DNA from: Thozetella sp. PMI_491
Lineage: Eukaryota > Ascomycota > Sordariomycetes > Chaetosphaeriales > Chaetosphaeriaceae
DNA length: 64,000 bases
Reading direction: 5' to 3'
NCBI GenBank assembly: GCA_021432635.1
Contig: MU270025.1
Location: forward strand, 951,244 to 1,015,243
Part shown: positions 21,815-31,944 of the stretch, one piece after another
How positions within the stretch are numbered: the first letter of the stretch is position 1
Layout: each line of letters starts with the position of its first letter
Notes under the pieces: generated by a model
Database searches by the model: none
Seen by the model: the letters and a program-made list of their open reading frames with translations, nothing else
What the model was told of the DNA's origin: nothing
Position numbers and translations under genes: made by a program

Positions 21815-23854
21815 ATGTCAGAACCCCAAGGATTGTGTGAAAAATGCCGAGACCTGAGTTTCGAAACCCTTGGAGCGTCTAATGGTTACCTTCATTCAGC
21901 CTCCTACCGCGAATTTATCGCCGGGGCCCAAACGTGCGCCCTGTGCCGACTCATTGCTTCAGACCACCGCGGCGTGCTGCCGGATGTCGAATCAGTTAAC
22001 CCATCGGGAGAGCTAGTCACCTTCTCTCTTACTAGTAATCTGACAGGGGAGCAAAATGCACGCATGGTTGTCCACGTATCGACAGGAAACGGTGGCGCCT
22101 GGTATATACATCTCGACGTGTTCACGATGCAGCGTGAGTTGACAAACTAAATCATCAGTAGCATGCGCAGCGCTAATGAGACCGCAGACGATCCGGCAGC
22201 TGAGATCGGGGTGTCTGAGATGATACCACTTTCCAATACTTCCTCCGACAGCTCGATAGAATTTGCTCAGAAATGGCTCTCACTGTGTCATGGCTCACAT
22301 GGCTGCGCAGACAGCATGTACACCCTCAAGGCCCAGTACACTAATGGCAGCTGGCCGGCGCGTCTACTTGATGTCATGGCGTTTGCCGCAGATAGTAGTG
22401 ATGATATCCGCCTAGTTGAAATGCACGATGCTTCACAGCCATATGCCGCCCTTAGCTATTGTTGGGGAACCAACGCAGCCCTTCATAGTAGCTATATCAC
22501 CACCAGTAGCTCTCTGGAAAGAGGCTACAAGAGTATAGGTCTCACTGCGCTGCCACGAACTCTCCAAGATGCAGTAACTATAACTCGAAGCTTGGGGATA
22601 AGATATTTCTGGATTGATGCTCTTTGCATCATTCAAGACTCCGAAAAGGACTGGCAGACGGAGGCGTACAAGATAGGGATCATATACAGCCAGGCCGTGG
22701 TCACCATTGCGGCGGATGCTGGCACCGGTTGCGATAGCGGCTGCTTCAATACCCAGAGCGAGAGCGACATGAAGTTCCCCTCTGACGCTGTCCGCGTGAC
22801 CTCGATATCCTCCGATAAAAGAGCAACATCTCTGTGGTTTCACAAAAAGAGGCTAGATGCAAACTTTAGCTTCACCTATGGCGACAACATAGACAGCGCG
22901 CCTTTGCAGTCCCGGGGCTGGACACTCCAAGAACGCATGTTTTCTCCGCGTATTCTTCATTTTGGTGCCAAAATGCTGTACTGGGAGTGCCGTCAGCGCC
23001 TTGCTGCAGAAGACTACCATCGAATGCGGTTTGATAAGGACACCACAACGTCTGGACTGCTAACCACGATCTTGGAGACGAAAGACTATTTGCGAACGCC
23101 GATTCGTCAGATCATCACGCGCTGGTACACATCCATTGTGGAGAACTATTCCCGGCGCAGCTTAACATACCAAAAGGACAAGTTCCCTGCAATACTGGCC
23201 GTAGCAAAGCTGGTCCAGGAGCAGACCGGCTCAGAATACCTAGCAGGTCTTTGGCGCTTGAACTTGCAATACGGACTGTTTTGGAAATGTGTGGGTCCTG
23301 CGGCGCGCTCGCCCGAGTACATCGCGCCGACTTTCTCGTGGGCATCCGTGGCGAATGCCGTGAAATGGAATGAAGACGTTCAAGCTGACATGGTAGAGGC
23401 CGAGTTTGAAGTGGAAGACTTCCATGTCGAAGCTGCCGGGAACGATCCCTTTGGGCGCATTCGTTCGTCTTGGCTGAGATTGTCTGGTCACGTGCTGGCT
23501 GCCAAAGTACGGCCGCGTGAGATGCCCTTTGATGAATTCAAACAGCTTGCATATCGACGGGGTCTTAGAGAGGAGGATGTCGTGTTGCCGAATGCAGTCA
23601 TCGTAGCGGATGATGATGAGGTTTGCGGCCATGCGTATATGGACACGCCCTGCAGCGCTGACGAGGAGGTGTTCTGTCTTTTGCTAAGGCATCCACAATC
23701 CGACAGTGACAAGCTCCAAGTCTTGCTACTAAGACGTAGTAAAACATCAAAATATGAGTACTGCCGTTCAGGGGTCGGATCCTTCGAGGATTTTCCTGGT
23801 GACTGGGAAAGTCGGTTCAAATCAACAGCAAGAACTTCTATCACCATAATGTAA
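21815..23854 (+). CDS. HET-domain protein (intact)
   Basis: Two exons, 21815-22133 and 22188-23854, spliced in phase 1 over a 54-bp intron (GTGAGT donor, CTAAT branch, CCGCAG acceptor). Product 661 residues. The first 50 residues carry CEKCRDLSFETL and CALCRLI, a Cys pair arrangement common at the start of this HET subclass. The HET domain follows: YAALSYCWG (about residue 205), GIRYFWIDALCIIQD and EAYKIGIIYSQAVVTIAAD, with the family's third block SRGWTLQERMFSPRILHF further on. The C-terminal half is family-typical (YWECRQRLA, APTFSWASV). In contrast to the HET gene at 5757-7643 it has no lesion and could be functional in incompatibility-type cell death. Confidence 0.9.
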
Positions 23855-23977
23855 CTATCCAGCTTTGGTACCTAATATCTATCTATATATCTATCTATAT
23901 ATTCAAGGAGCAGAAAAAGAAAGGAAATAGTACAGTCAGTCGACAATTCCCTTTTGGCCTGTTATAGTAGGACATTT
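23855..23977. repeat. Short (TATC)n tract in convergent 3' flank
   Basis: The spacer between the HET gene and the dehydrogenase holds an imperfect TATC/TATA microsatellite at about 23876-23901. Confidence 0.6.
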
Positions 23978-25104
23978 CTAAGCAGGTTGAGATTTGTTCG
24001 GTCCCGAGATGGTATCAAGAAGCTCTTTCACTCCAGCGAACTTGAAGGCTTCAAGTGTCTCCTCCCAGGCCTTATCCTTTATCATTCTTCCTTCTTCTGT
24101 GTATATAATCTTGGGAAATCTGAACGATAGAATTCTTAGTCAGTATACAACTTCCATGATTATTCTCGGATACGGTCGGCCCGGAACACTCACGGTGAGA
24201 TCTGCCACGACGCCATAAAACTCCCGTGCGACTCGGCACTCTGTTCAACTGCTGCATTCAAGTATATCCATGCGCAGGCCTCTAATGGCCTTCCAAGCAT
24301 TGTTCTCAACATCCATGTTACGTATTTCGGAATCAACGGCTGGTCGCGCTCATGGGCCGTTGGCTTCGACATACCGGGACAGACGGAATTAATGATGATA
24401 TCGGCGGGATCCACGATGTCCTTGAGCTTTAAAATAAACATCATAATCAACACCTTGCAAGTGTTGTATCGCTCAGTAGCTGCATTGGGGTTCCAAGGAA
24501 AGGGTTTGTCGAACGCGGGAAGAAGGGGGTCGGAGGTTCGCTCTTTAAATTCTGCAACGTGAGCCAGGTCGCTGCTCACAATGGTTAAATGTGCAGGCTT
24601 GCCCTGCACATGCTTCTCTTTTAGAACTGGGAGAAGCAGTAACGAGAGCAGTGTCGTAGACCAGTAGTGTACTTGGGTGACAAGCTCGTGCCCCGTCGAT
24701 GGATTGAGCCGGAACTCGGCCGGGAGGATGCCAGCACCAAGGATGGCAAAGTCAATCCTCTCCAGCGTTGCACATCGCTTCGCAAACTCCTGTACTGAGT
24801 CAAAAGAAAACATTTCTAACTCCCAGACCTGGATGTCGGCAGATGGGAATCCTTCTGACAACGTCCTGGCGACAGCCTTGCCCTTTTCCATGTTGCGAGC
24901 GCCCAAGACCAATGTGGAGAGCTTACGCTCGAGGAGAACGCGGGCGCACACGAGGCCGATTCCATCGGTTCCACCGATCAGAACTCCAGTATGGCCTGAA
25001 AGATCCAAATCTTTCGAAGGCGGGACTGGTTTCGTGAACTGTCCTCGGAGCCAACGGCGGATGTAGGGCTCCTGTAGAGGACCCAGGTCGATGGATGAAG
25101 GCAT
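23978..25104 (-). CDS. Short-chain dehydrogenase/reductase
   Basis: NAD(P)-dependent oxidoreductase of the SDR family. Two exons, 25104-24194 and 24119-23978, spliced in phase 2 over a 74-bp intron with GTGAGT donor, CTGAC branch and TTCAG acceptor; 350 residues. The Rossmann glycine motif appears as GGTDGIG (about residue 44), the family NxG position as LGAGIL, the catalytic Ser in TIVSSDLAH and the YxxxK pair as YNTCK. The first 30 residues before the Rossmann fold and a final 45-residue exon (IIYTEEGRMI) are typical of fungal SDRs linked to secondary metabolism. Substrate unknown. No lesion. Confidence 0.9.
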
Positions 25105-25577
25105 TTCGCAATGTAACTGGGAATGAGCCCGACAATAGAAGCTACCTTTGCAAGGTTTTAAATCCAGTCTCCAGGAAAGTTGCAGAGATGAATCTCCTAC
25201 CAGAGGATGTTGGCTATTTGCCTCCGGTATATAAACATTCGCCCCCTTTCGACCTGGTTCGTCGTCTCCACATTGGTTTGGCCCGCGCTATCCCTTAAAG
25301 AGTCAACAGTACGGTGGAGCCAGGACATGTGCCGCTTCTAGCAGGACTTCTGCAGCCAATGGCAACGGGCACACTTCCCGTCTTCCACTCCACTTGGTTC
25401 TCATCTGGATCCGGCTGTTCCATCGTCATCAAAGCTTCAACTTCTCATCTCCCCTCAGCTTCGCTGCAGACCAAGTCGACCGTCGCTGCTTATGCAATCC
25501 TCTTTGCATGGAAAATTGAAATGCCTTAGCTCGGCCACCAACGTTGACCGGGGCAAGGCAGCACTCGCCCAAACAAG
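25105..25577. other. Intergenic, divergent promoter region
   Basis: 0.47 kb between the dehydrogenase (minus) and the transcription-factor-like gene (plus). No gene recognised. Confidence 0.4.
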
Positions 25578-27311
25578 ATGGAGCCCCGTAGCTTTATCTT
25601 CATCAAAACGGACAACCGCGGCAAGACAAAGAAGTCGGATCGCAAGCGTATACGCAGCCAATGCATGAATGGAAGGAACTTGAGGATAGGCATTGGGCCG
25701 GTTCCCTCTGTGGAGTCTGATGTGACCGGCCATACTAGCAGCCAAGCCCCGAGTCGGAGGTCATTTCAACGGCAACCTATCCAGCAACCCGCAATAACTA
25801 GTAGCGACCGAGCCGATGATACGCAGGGGACTCTGCATGAACAGCTAGCCCAGCTCGTCGTACCTCGAGGGCCTAAATCCGATCTCTCTGTTCTGGCGGA
25901 CAATGCCGATGCGCGAGCACGACTGCATGTGTTCCATTGTAGGCTGCAACAGGTTCCCGAGGCTCAAGCGGCCTTCCACCGCCTTGCGTCGGTTCCACTG
26001 ACCTCCTATATGCAGTTTTAACCCATGCAAGCCACGTGACTTACCCTGTCGAGCTATGCACCGATTTCGATCTTGCGCAGAGCAACGGAATTCGGTGGAT
26101 GTTCGAGGACACGACATATCTTCACTTTGTCCTGTTCTTTACTTCAGCCATAAACGATGTATTTCTGAAGCGGCCATGGGGCAGGACATCATATTACCAC
26201 ATGGCGCAGACCATTACCTCTCTGAACGACAAGCTAGCCCGGAATGAGCTGGAAGACTCAACCATAGCTGTCGTTAGCTCGCTCGTCATCGTATGCGCCA
26301 TCCTAACCGATTACACCGCTGCTAAGACCCACTTTACTGGCCTGCAGCAGATGGTCAGGCTCCGCGGCGGCCTCGAGGCCTTTCGCGACAATCTAGGCCT
26401 ATATATCAAGCTAGCTCGGTTAGTAACTATCCAATGCATAGTCCATGATTCGCGATAGACTTTATCACCCGACAAGGGCTTGCTAACACACCCTAATCAG
26501 AGTCGATCTCGCTTACGCCCTGCATACCGGACAAGCTCCGCTCTTTATTCACCCGGGATTCCTGGCCTATGTCCAGCCAAGTGCCGTCACGTCCGGCACT
26601 CCACACGGCAGTCACATTAAAGATGACAGCGACAACAGCGACTATCCGTCGAGCTCACTTTCTTCTCCCATTTCCCCTAGGTCGTACCTCCAGATTCCAA
26701 AAGTTCTCGAGACACTCCTCGACGATTCTAGCGTTGTTTCCGTGTTTTCCGACCTGCAACGCCTCTCTTGTTCGCTCAACCATCGACGTCGTCTGCAGGA
26801 CTCTGACTTCAAGCTTGCCATTTGTTCAATCCAGTACCGCCTGCTGCTGTTGGAAGGAACTCTCGACGACACGATGGCCGAATGCCTACGCCTCGCCATG
26901 TTGACCTTCCTAACTACAACATTTGAAATCCCCGAGGGCCCTGGTCAGCGGTATCCCCACCTCTCGCGTAAGTTTCGCGAAAGCTGTTGTGCCTTGATCG
27001 GAGACTCGATGCCCGGAATGCTCTCCGGCTTCGCGACATGGCTTCTGGTCATCGGAGGAGTATCTCTGTACGGTTTAGACGAGGACTGGTTGTGCAAACG
27101 ATGGAGAAGCTTGGTGCCTGTTGGGGCGTCGTGGTATGAGGTCCGAAGGGGACTGAAAACGTTTTTATGGATTGATGCAGTGCATGACAGGTTGGGGAAA
27201 GAAATGGTTAATACCTTGGATCAAAATGGGGCGCGCAAGATGGCGACTGGGAAAACGAAATCCAGCCCGTGGTGGCTGAGCGGATGGGGCATATGCCCCT
27301 TAGAGCTGTAG
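25578..27311 (+). CDS. Fungal transcription-factor-like protein (C6-type regulatory domain, no zinc cluster seen)
   Basis: Three exons, 25578-25938, 26016-26418 and 26501-27311, with introns of 77 and 82 bp that keep one frame of 525 codons. The first junction was chosen because GTAGGC...TATGCAG gives the family-like sequence FLTHASHVTYP. The N-terminus (FIFIKTDNRG, then RIRSQCMNGRN) matches the family whose members often lack the Zn2Cys6 binuclear cluster. The middle and C-terminus follow the fungal-specific factor layout (DTTYLHFVLFFTSA, LTDYTAAKTHFTGLQQMVRLRGG, LLEGTLDDTMAECLRLAMLTFL). No Cys6 motif is present, so DNA binding is doubtful. It may act as a cofactor or be an uncharacterised paralogue. 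Confidence 0.8.
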
Positions 27312-28325
27312 GGGTCTCTATTGCGTATCAGCAACCCAAGTCATTCGACTGTGACCCTAGGCCGCTACATAACCAGCCCTCTCAGGCAAGGTAGATACCC
27401 AATCGCGTAGGGATTTACTCCGTGTGTATTAGAACTCGGCACACTTGACCTTACAACAATTTCCGTCTTTTTAGCTCGCGTTCTAGCGAGGGCGCGCCTT
27501 GAATATCAGTTACCTAGAAATTAGCCGCCGTCATTACGGAGCGGGGGTATATACAAATTAGTAGTATCATTCACCAAGTTAACTTCCCAGGAAGTGTACG
27601 GCGGGATTACTTACCATTTTGCAGATGTTTTCAAGAACGATGTCCAGTCCACTATCCATATAACCTCAGGGCCAAACCAGGCCCAGCAAGGCAATGCGGG
27701 CCGGGGCCGGAAAGCGGGGTGGCAGTCTTGGAATTGCTTCAACTGTATCGACGCGTTTCATTCGTCACTATTCTTTTATCAAGCCGACTACCGGGTGGTT
27801 TCTCGCATATACCATTGCAAGCCGGCTAGCGACACGGTGTCTCACAGAATCAGGGGTCGGGTCGCCGAGTGATCGATCAGTCTATATAGTCACTCGATAG
27901 AGTCACCCGTATTATAGTAACTAAGCCAAAAATGCTCACTTGGTATGATAACTGCGAAGTAGATGGCCCGTAAGTCTCTCTCTTCCGTCGGGAGAAATCT
28001 CGGCCTTCTTGACCCTTGCCCCGAAGAAGCATCCGGTAGATGCAGCCGGCTATAACATAGTGGGGTTCGGGTTCCTGGAGCCAGTAGCTCAAGGTAGAAC
28101 CCCGCCGTCAAGTCCGGCGGGAAGTCTATCTTTTTAAATTCTACATCGCCCGCGACTTGGATTTCAGCTCTGAAACTAGCTACGGAAAGAGGTGCGCGAG
28201 AATTGCAAGCCACCTGATTGTACAGCTCGTGATTCCATCACGGCGATTTCCGGCCATCCTCTCGGTTCAGCCGCGCTCTAACTTCGTCCTATCTGGTTGT
28301 TGCATCCCTATACGGCCGTAACGCT
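27312..28325. other. Intergenic, no supported gene
   Basis: 1 kb with a C/G-balanced composition. A 107-codon open frame on the minus strand (27890-28213) has no recognised motif, and I do not call it. Confidence 0.4.
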
Positions 28326-29104
28326 ATGTTCTACGAGCCAGGAAAGACCGATCATGGTCTCGCTCACGATCCGTTCAAAGTAGGCCCCCCCCTTTTCACG
28401 TCTTGGAATCTTGGAATCTTTGATGGACTGTTGTTCCACGGATTAGCTGACACTCTCAGGCGTGCGTGGTTCCCCGCCCGATCGGGTGGATATCCACCGT
28501 CTCCAAGGCTGGAGTGCACAATCTAGCGCCATACTCGCAATTTAACAACCTGACTTTCGATCCGCCCTATGTTATGTTTAGCGCGAACCAGAACCACCTC
28601 GGCACTCGCAAGGACACGGCGGAAAACGCGGAACAGACAGGAAAGTTTGTCTGGAACCTCGCGACCTGGGACCTGCGGGAGGCTGTGAACGCCAGCGCCC
28701 AGTACTTCACCTCGGATGTGGACGAATTCGCGCACGTCGGCCTCAACAAGGAGACGAGCAAGGTCCTAGATGGAGTCCCGATGGTGGCAGACTCGCCGGT
28801 CAAATTTGAGTGCGAATACCACTCGACCCTAAGGCTTCCGGGGTCGCCGCCGTGGGGCACAGTGGACATCGTCATCGGGAAAGTCGTCGGCGTTCACATT
28901 GCAGACTGGGCGCTGACGGATGGGAAATTGGATGTCAGGAAGACGAAGCCGATCGCGCGATGCGGGTACTACGAGTACGCCGTCGTGCAAGAGACTTTCG
29001 AGATGATCATTCCTGGGACGAGCGAGGTCCTTCTGGCGGGGCTGGAAGGTAACGTGAGAAAGAGCAAAGAGGCGCTGGATCAGGGAAAATTTGATTCCCT
29101 ATAA
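28326..29104 (+). CDS. Flavin reductase-like protein (FMN-binding split barrel)
   Basis: Two exons, 28326-28379 and 28460-29104, phase 0, with an 80-bp intron bearing a GTAGGC donor, a GCTGAC branch and a CTCAG acceptor. Product 232 residues. The tiny first exon encodes HGLAHDPFK, which in this family immediately precedes VVPRPIGWIST, the flavin-binding start of the split barrel, exactly as found in exon 2. NLAPYSQFN and FVWNLATWDLREA are further family signatures. Likely binds FMN and supports a flavin-dependent oxidation or acts in aromatic degradation; partner not evident. No lesion. Confidence 0.88.
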
Positions 29105-29221
29105 ATATGTCAAAGGACGCCCTGCGCATTTTCTCATCGACCAGGGTCTACAGATTTTTGGATATGTAGTTATGCAGCTCTCCATTATGCCCAGAGCCTC
29201 CCCATCTGGTTCTGGACTTTG

Positions 29222-31609
29222 TTAAGTAGATGCTAAGTTGCTCATTCTACCTAGTACATCAGGATGATTGACCCCAACCCTAGCCTGCCGAATATGCTTC
29301 AATTTAGCAGACAACCCCTCAGCCTCTTCGTGCTTCCCTTGGCTGCCAAGAACATTGGTGAGATTTTCCATGCTGTCCAAGGTAGCAGGGTGCTCCGGGC
29401 CGAGAATCTTTTGTCTGAGTGCCAATGTCTCCCGGTAGATCTTCTCAGCTTCGTCATACTTTCCTTGATTGCCGAGCACGAAGCCAAAGTTATTCATGCT
29501 GTCTAGAGTGGCAGGGTGCTCCAAGCCTAGCTTTTTCATCCTTAAAATTAATGTCCGCCGATGCATCTCCTCGGCCTCTTGAGACTTCCCCTGGCTGCCA
29601 AGGGCCACCGCAAGGTTGCTCATAGTGTCCAACGTAGCCGGGTGCTCTGGGCCAAATATCCTTCTTTTAAGCGGTAATATCTTTCGGTGCATCTCCTCTG
29701 TCTCGAGGTACTTCTGCTGACTATACAGTACAATCGCGAGGTTGCTCATGCTGTTCAAGGTAGATGGATTCTCTGGACCTAGAAGCTTTTCTCGAAGGGC
29801 CAATGTATGTCGGTGTTTATCTTCTGCCTCCGTATACTTTCCCTGGATTCCTAGCACCAGCGCGAGGTTGTCTAGGCTATCCAAGGTAGAAAAGTGCTCC
29901 AGGCCAAAAATCCTTTCTTTCAGGACTGCTGTCTGTCGATGTATTTCCTCGGCTTCGTGATGCTTGCCCTGGCTGCCAAGAACAACTGCAAGATTGTTTC
30001 TGCTGTCTAAAGTAGACAAATGATCCCGTCCCAGACTCTTCTCTCTCAGTTCGAGTGCTTCTCTGTGCATACTTTCGGAGATATTGTATTTCCCTTGGCT
30101 GTAATACACATTCGCGAGGCTGTACATGCTGTCCAAGGTAGCCGGATGTTCCGCGCCGAGGTTCTTCCTTCGCGCGTGTAGAGCCTTTTCATGCATTGCC
30201 TCTGCCTCTGAGTATTTACCGAGTAGCAGGTAGCACTCTGCCGCGTTGAAGACAAGCTGACTCCCTGAATATTGATCTGCGGCGACAACCCATGGGTGAT
30301 CCAACAAAGCCTGTACGTGTGGTAGATATGCGGTCCATATTTCTCGATTTTCGAACTGCGGAAAGGGAAACATCTTGGTAAGGCTCTGGAGAATCCGAGG
30401 GGCCCATATCTTCTCTTCGCCTGTCTGCTGCAGCCAACTCCGCATCGCAAGGCGGACAGGGCCAAGGAGGTCAAAAGAATCGAGATTATTGCCATCACGA
30501 ATGAAAGCGTATCTCTTCAAGGTCTCCAGCGCTTCTCTGGCCTCTGCGTCGGGTCTGACTGGCAGAATAATTGATTTCGGAATCCTTTCTTCGGCAAGAA
30601 AGCTGATACATCTCAGGTAGTCTGCCGCACATGATGATTCCCGGACCAGGTTCTCGAATGAGATGAACCAAGCGACGTAGAAGCAGGTAGCCATATGCTT
30701 AGTCGGGTCTTTAGGATTGCCAATATTGAGCTGTATCAATGTCTTCTCGCTAAGTCGACATCGTATGAGGTAATCAATCGTCGACATTCCAGTTATGGAC
30801 AAATATGCAGATGCCAGTTTGATAGCCTGAGTTTGATATGCCAAGAAATCTAGCAAGCCTGCAGTGCTTTCCGAATCGCTTATCTGGGTGTCCTTCAGGT
30901 GTCCCTTCAGCAGTTCGAAAGCCTCTGTTCGATTCAAAATTTCTTTCTCAGTAATATCATCTTTGGAACGGATCGCCTCCGCTTGGTCTTGAGGCTCATC
31001 GATAGACATAGGATCACGTGGAGGGTTCTCGAGAGACGGCGAGAGATCCATTAGACAGTCCACGTATGTTGTAACATCATCCAGGATATCTTCTAGAGTC
31101 CGGTGTATTGCTTCTTCATCGGAAAGACTCCCGGCGTCTGCTATCATCTCGGGACGAGCTAAGGCCGTGGAAGCGATCCGTAGAAGCTCCTGAAGCTCTC
31201 GGGTGACGCCTGGGGGGAGCAGTGTGTCATCTTGGCCTTCCGATTGAATCAGATTCCTTATCTCCTGGAACAAATCATCCGTGACTGTCTTTCCAAGCTC
31301 ATAGAGAGCGTGAAGAACAGCCTGGTGAAGCTCTAATGATGTCGAAAAGACCTCCTCCAATTGAGCTTGTGAAGAACGGAGGCACTCCCCCCAGAGGAAG
31401 AGGCGCTCTACTTCGTTGTGCAGACATCGAAAATGCTGCGTGCGCACAGCTCCTTGAGCAATCTTAGTGCACAAGCTAAGAATTGCAGTGAACAAGTTGC
31501 TCACAAAGTCCGCGCGTGAAACATGGTTCGAGTCGGGGGGTCTACTCTGGGTAACCATGTCGACTTGGGATTTATCAGTCATTTCTGTAGGGTATTGCGA
31601 GGATGTCAC
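29222..31609 (-). CDS. TPR protein derived from an NB-ARC/NACHT receptor that lacks its nucleotide-binding domain
   Basis: Single exon of 795 codons. Residues 1-230 form a mostly helical, acidic region. Residues 235-360 match the part of fungal TPR-type NLRs that follows the ATPase core: the ALDFLPLAIKLASAYI-like helix (LLDFLAYQTQAIKLASAYL), TGMSTIDYL, and the winged-helix block YVAWFISFENLV with LRCISFLAEERIPKSI. Residues about 455-795 are eight tandem 42-residue kinesin-light-chain-type TPRs (EAEEMHR...LGPEHPATLDSM...NLAVVLGSQGK). No P-loop, Walker B or RNBS motif is present anywhere between the helical N-terminus and the post-ATPase region. The open frame shows no stop, so this is a deletion derivative rather than a broken gene. 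It starts 335 bp from, and divergent to, the DUF7580-type gene. Confidence 0.75.
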   Translation of the reverse strand: MTSSQYPTEMTDKSQVDMVTQSRPPDSNHVSRADFVSNLFTAILSLCTKIAQGAVRTQHFRCLHNEVERLFLWGECLRSSQAQLEEVFSTSLELHQAVLHALYELGKTVTDDLFQEIRNLIQSEGQDDTLLPPGVTRELQELLRIASTALARPEMIADAGSLSDEEAIHRTLEDILDDVTTYVDCLMDLSPSLENPPRDPMSIDEPQDQAEAIRSKDDITEKEILNRTEAFELLKGHLKDTQISDSESTAGLLDFLAYQTQAIKLASAYLSITGMSTIDYLIRCRLSEKTLIQLNIGNPKDPTKHMATCFYVAWFISFENLVRESSCAADYLRCISFLAEERIPKSIILPVRPDAEAREALETLKRYAFIRDGNNLDSFDLLGPVRLAMRSWLQQTGEEKIWAPRILQSLTKMFPFPQFENREIWTAYLPHVQALLDHPWVVAADQYSGSQLVFNAAECYLLLGKYSEAEAMHEKALHARRKNLGAEHPATLDSMYSLANVYYSQGKYNISESMHREALELREKSLGRDHLSTLDSRNNLAVVLGSQGKHHEAEEIHRQTAVLKERIFGLEHFSTLDSLDNLALVLGIQGKYTEAEDKHRHTLALREKLLGPENPSTLNSMSNLAIVLYSQQKYLETEEMHRKILPLKRRIFGPEHPATLDTMSNLAVALGSQGKSQEAEEMHRRTLILRMKKLGLEHPATLDSMNNFGFVLGNQGKYDEAEKIYRETLALRQKILGPEHPATLDSMENLTNVLGSQGKHEEAEGLSAKLKHIRQARVGVNHPDVLGRMSNLAST
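29230..30260 (-). repeat. Eight tandem 126-bp units encoding TPRs
   Basis: DNA-level reflection of the 42-residue repeats. Units differ at many positions, so this is an old array with some homogenisation. Confidence 0.75.
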
Positions 31610-31944
31610 CTCGCCTGGCCCTCAGTGAAAGTAGATCTAGTCAGGCTAGAATGGGCTGCGCTCCGAGTAATTCTAGGCCGGATGTTATGGAAATTACATC
31701 ATTCTCGCGGGCAGCGCGGGGTTCTGAATGTTAGAGTATGACGATGATGCCATTGCGATAGATGGCGAGGACCGCGCAAGGAATCCCAATTTGAAACTTA
31801 AAAAGTGCACTTTTTGCCATGCAGAGGGCCTTTTTACCCCGCAGTTAGGCGCCCTCCCTCCCTTCATGGACCGCTTCCCCAAAAGCATTCTCATGATGCG
31901 AGGTCATTTACATTGATGATTGATGTTTACCTTGCGAACGCAAG
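31610..31944. promoter_or_regulatory. Short divergent promoter region between NLR-like TPR gene and DUF7580-type gene
   Basis: 335 bp separate the two start codons, so the promoters must overlap or adjoin. Receptor and effector genes in fungal NLR pairs are often neighbours in this way; no specific factor site was identified. Confidence 0.4.

Noticed and set aside
25578-25938. Zn2Cys6 cluster at the start of the transcription-factor-like protein
   Set aside because: Only isolated cysteines occur; the six-cysteine spacing is absent.
27890-28213. 107-codon minus-strand frame
   Set aside because: No recognisable domain, weak start context, no splice partner. It could be real, but the sequence alone does not support it.
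29230-30260. CRISPR-like periodic repeats of 126 bp
   Set aside because: The period is a multiple of three and encodes TPRs; there are no unique spacers.
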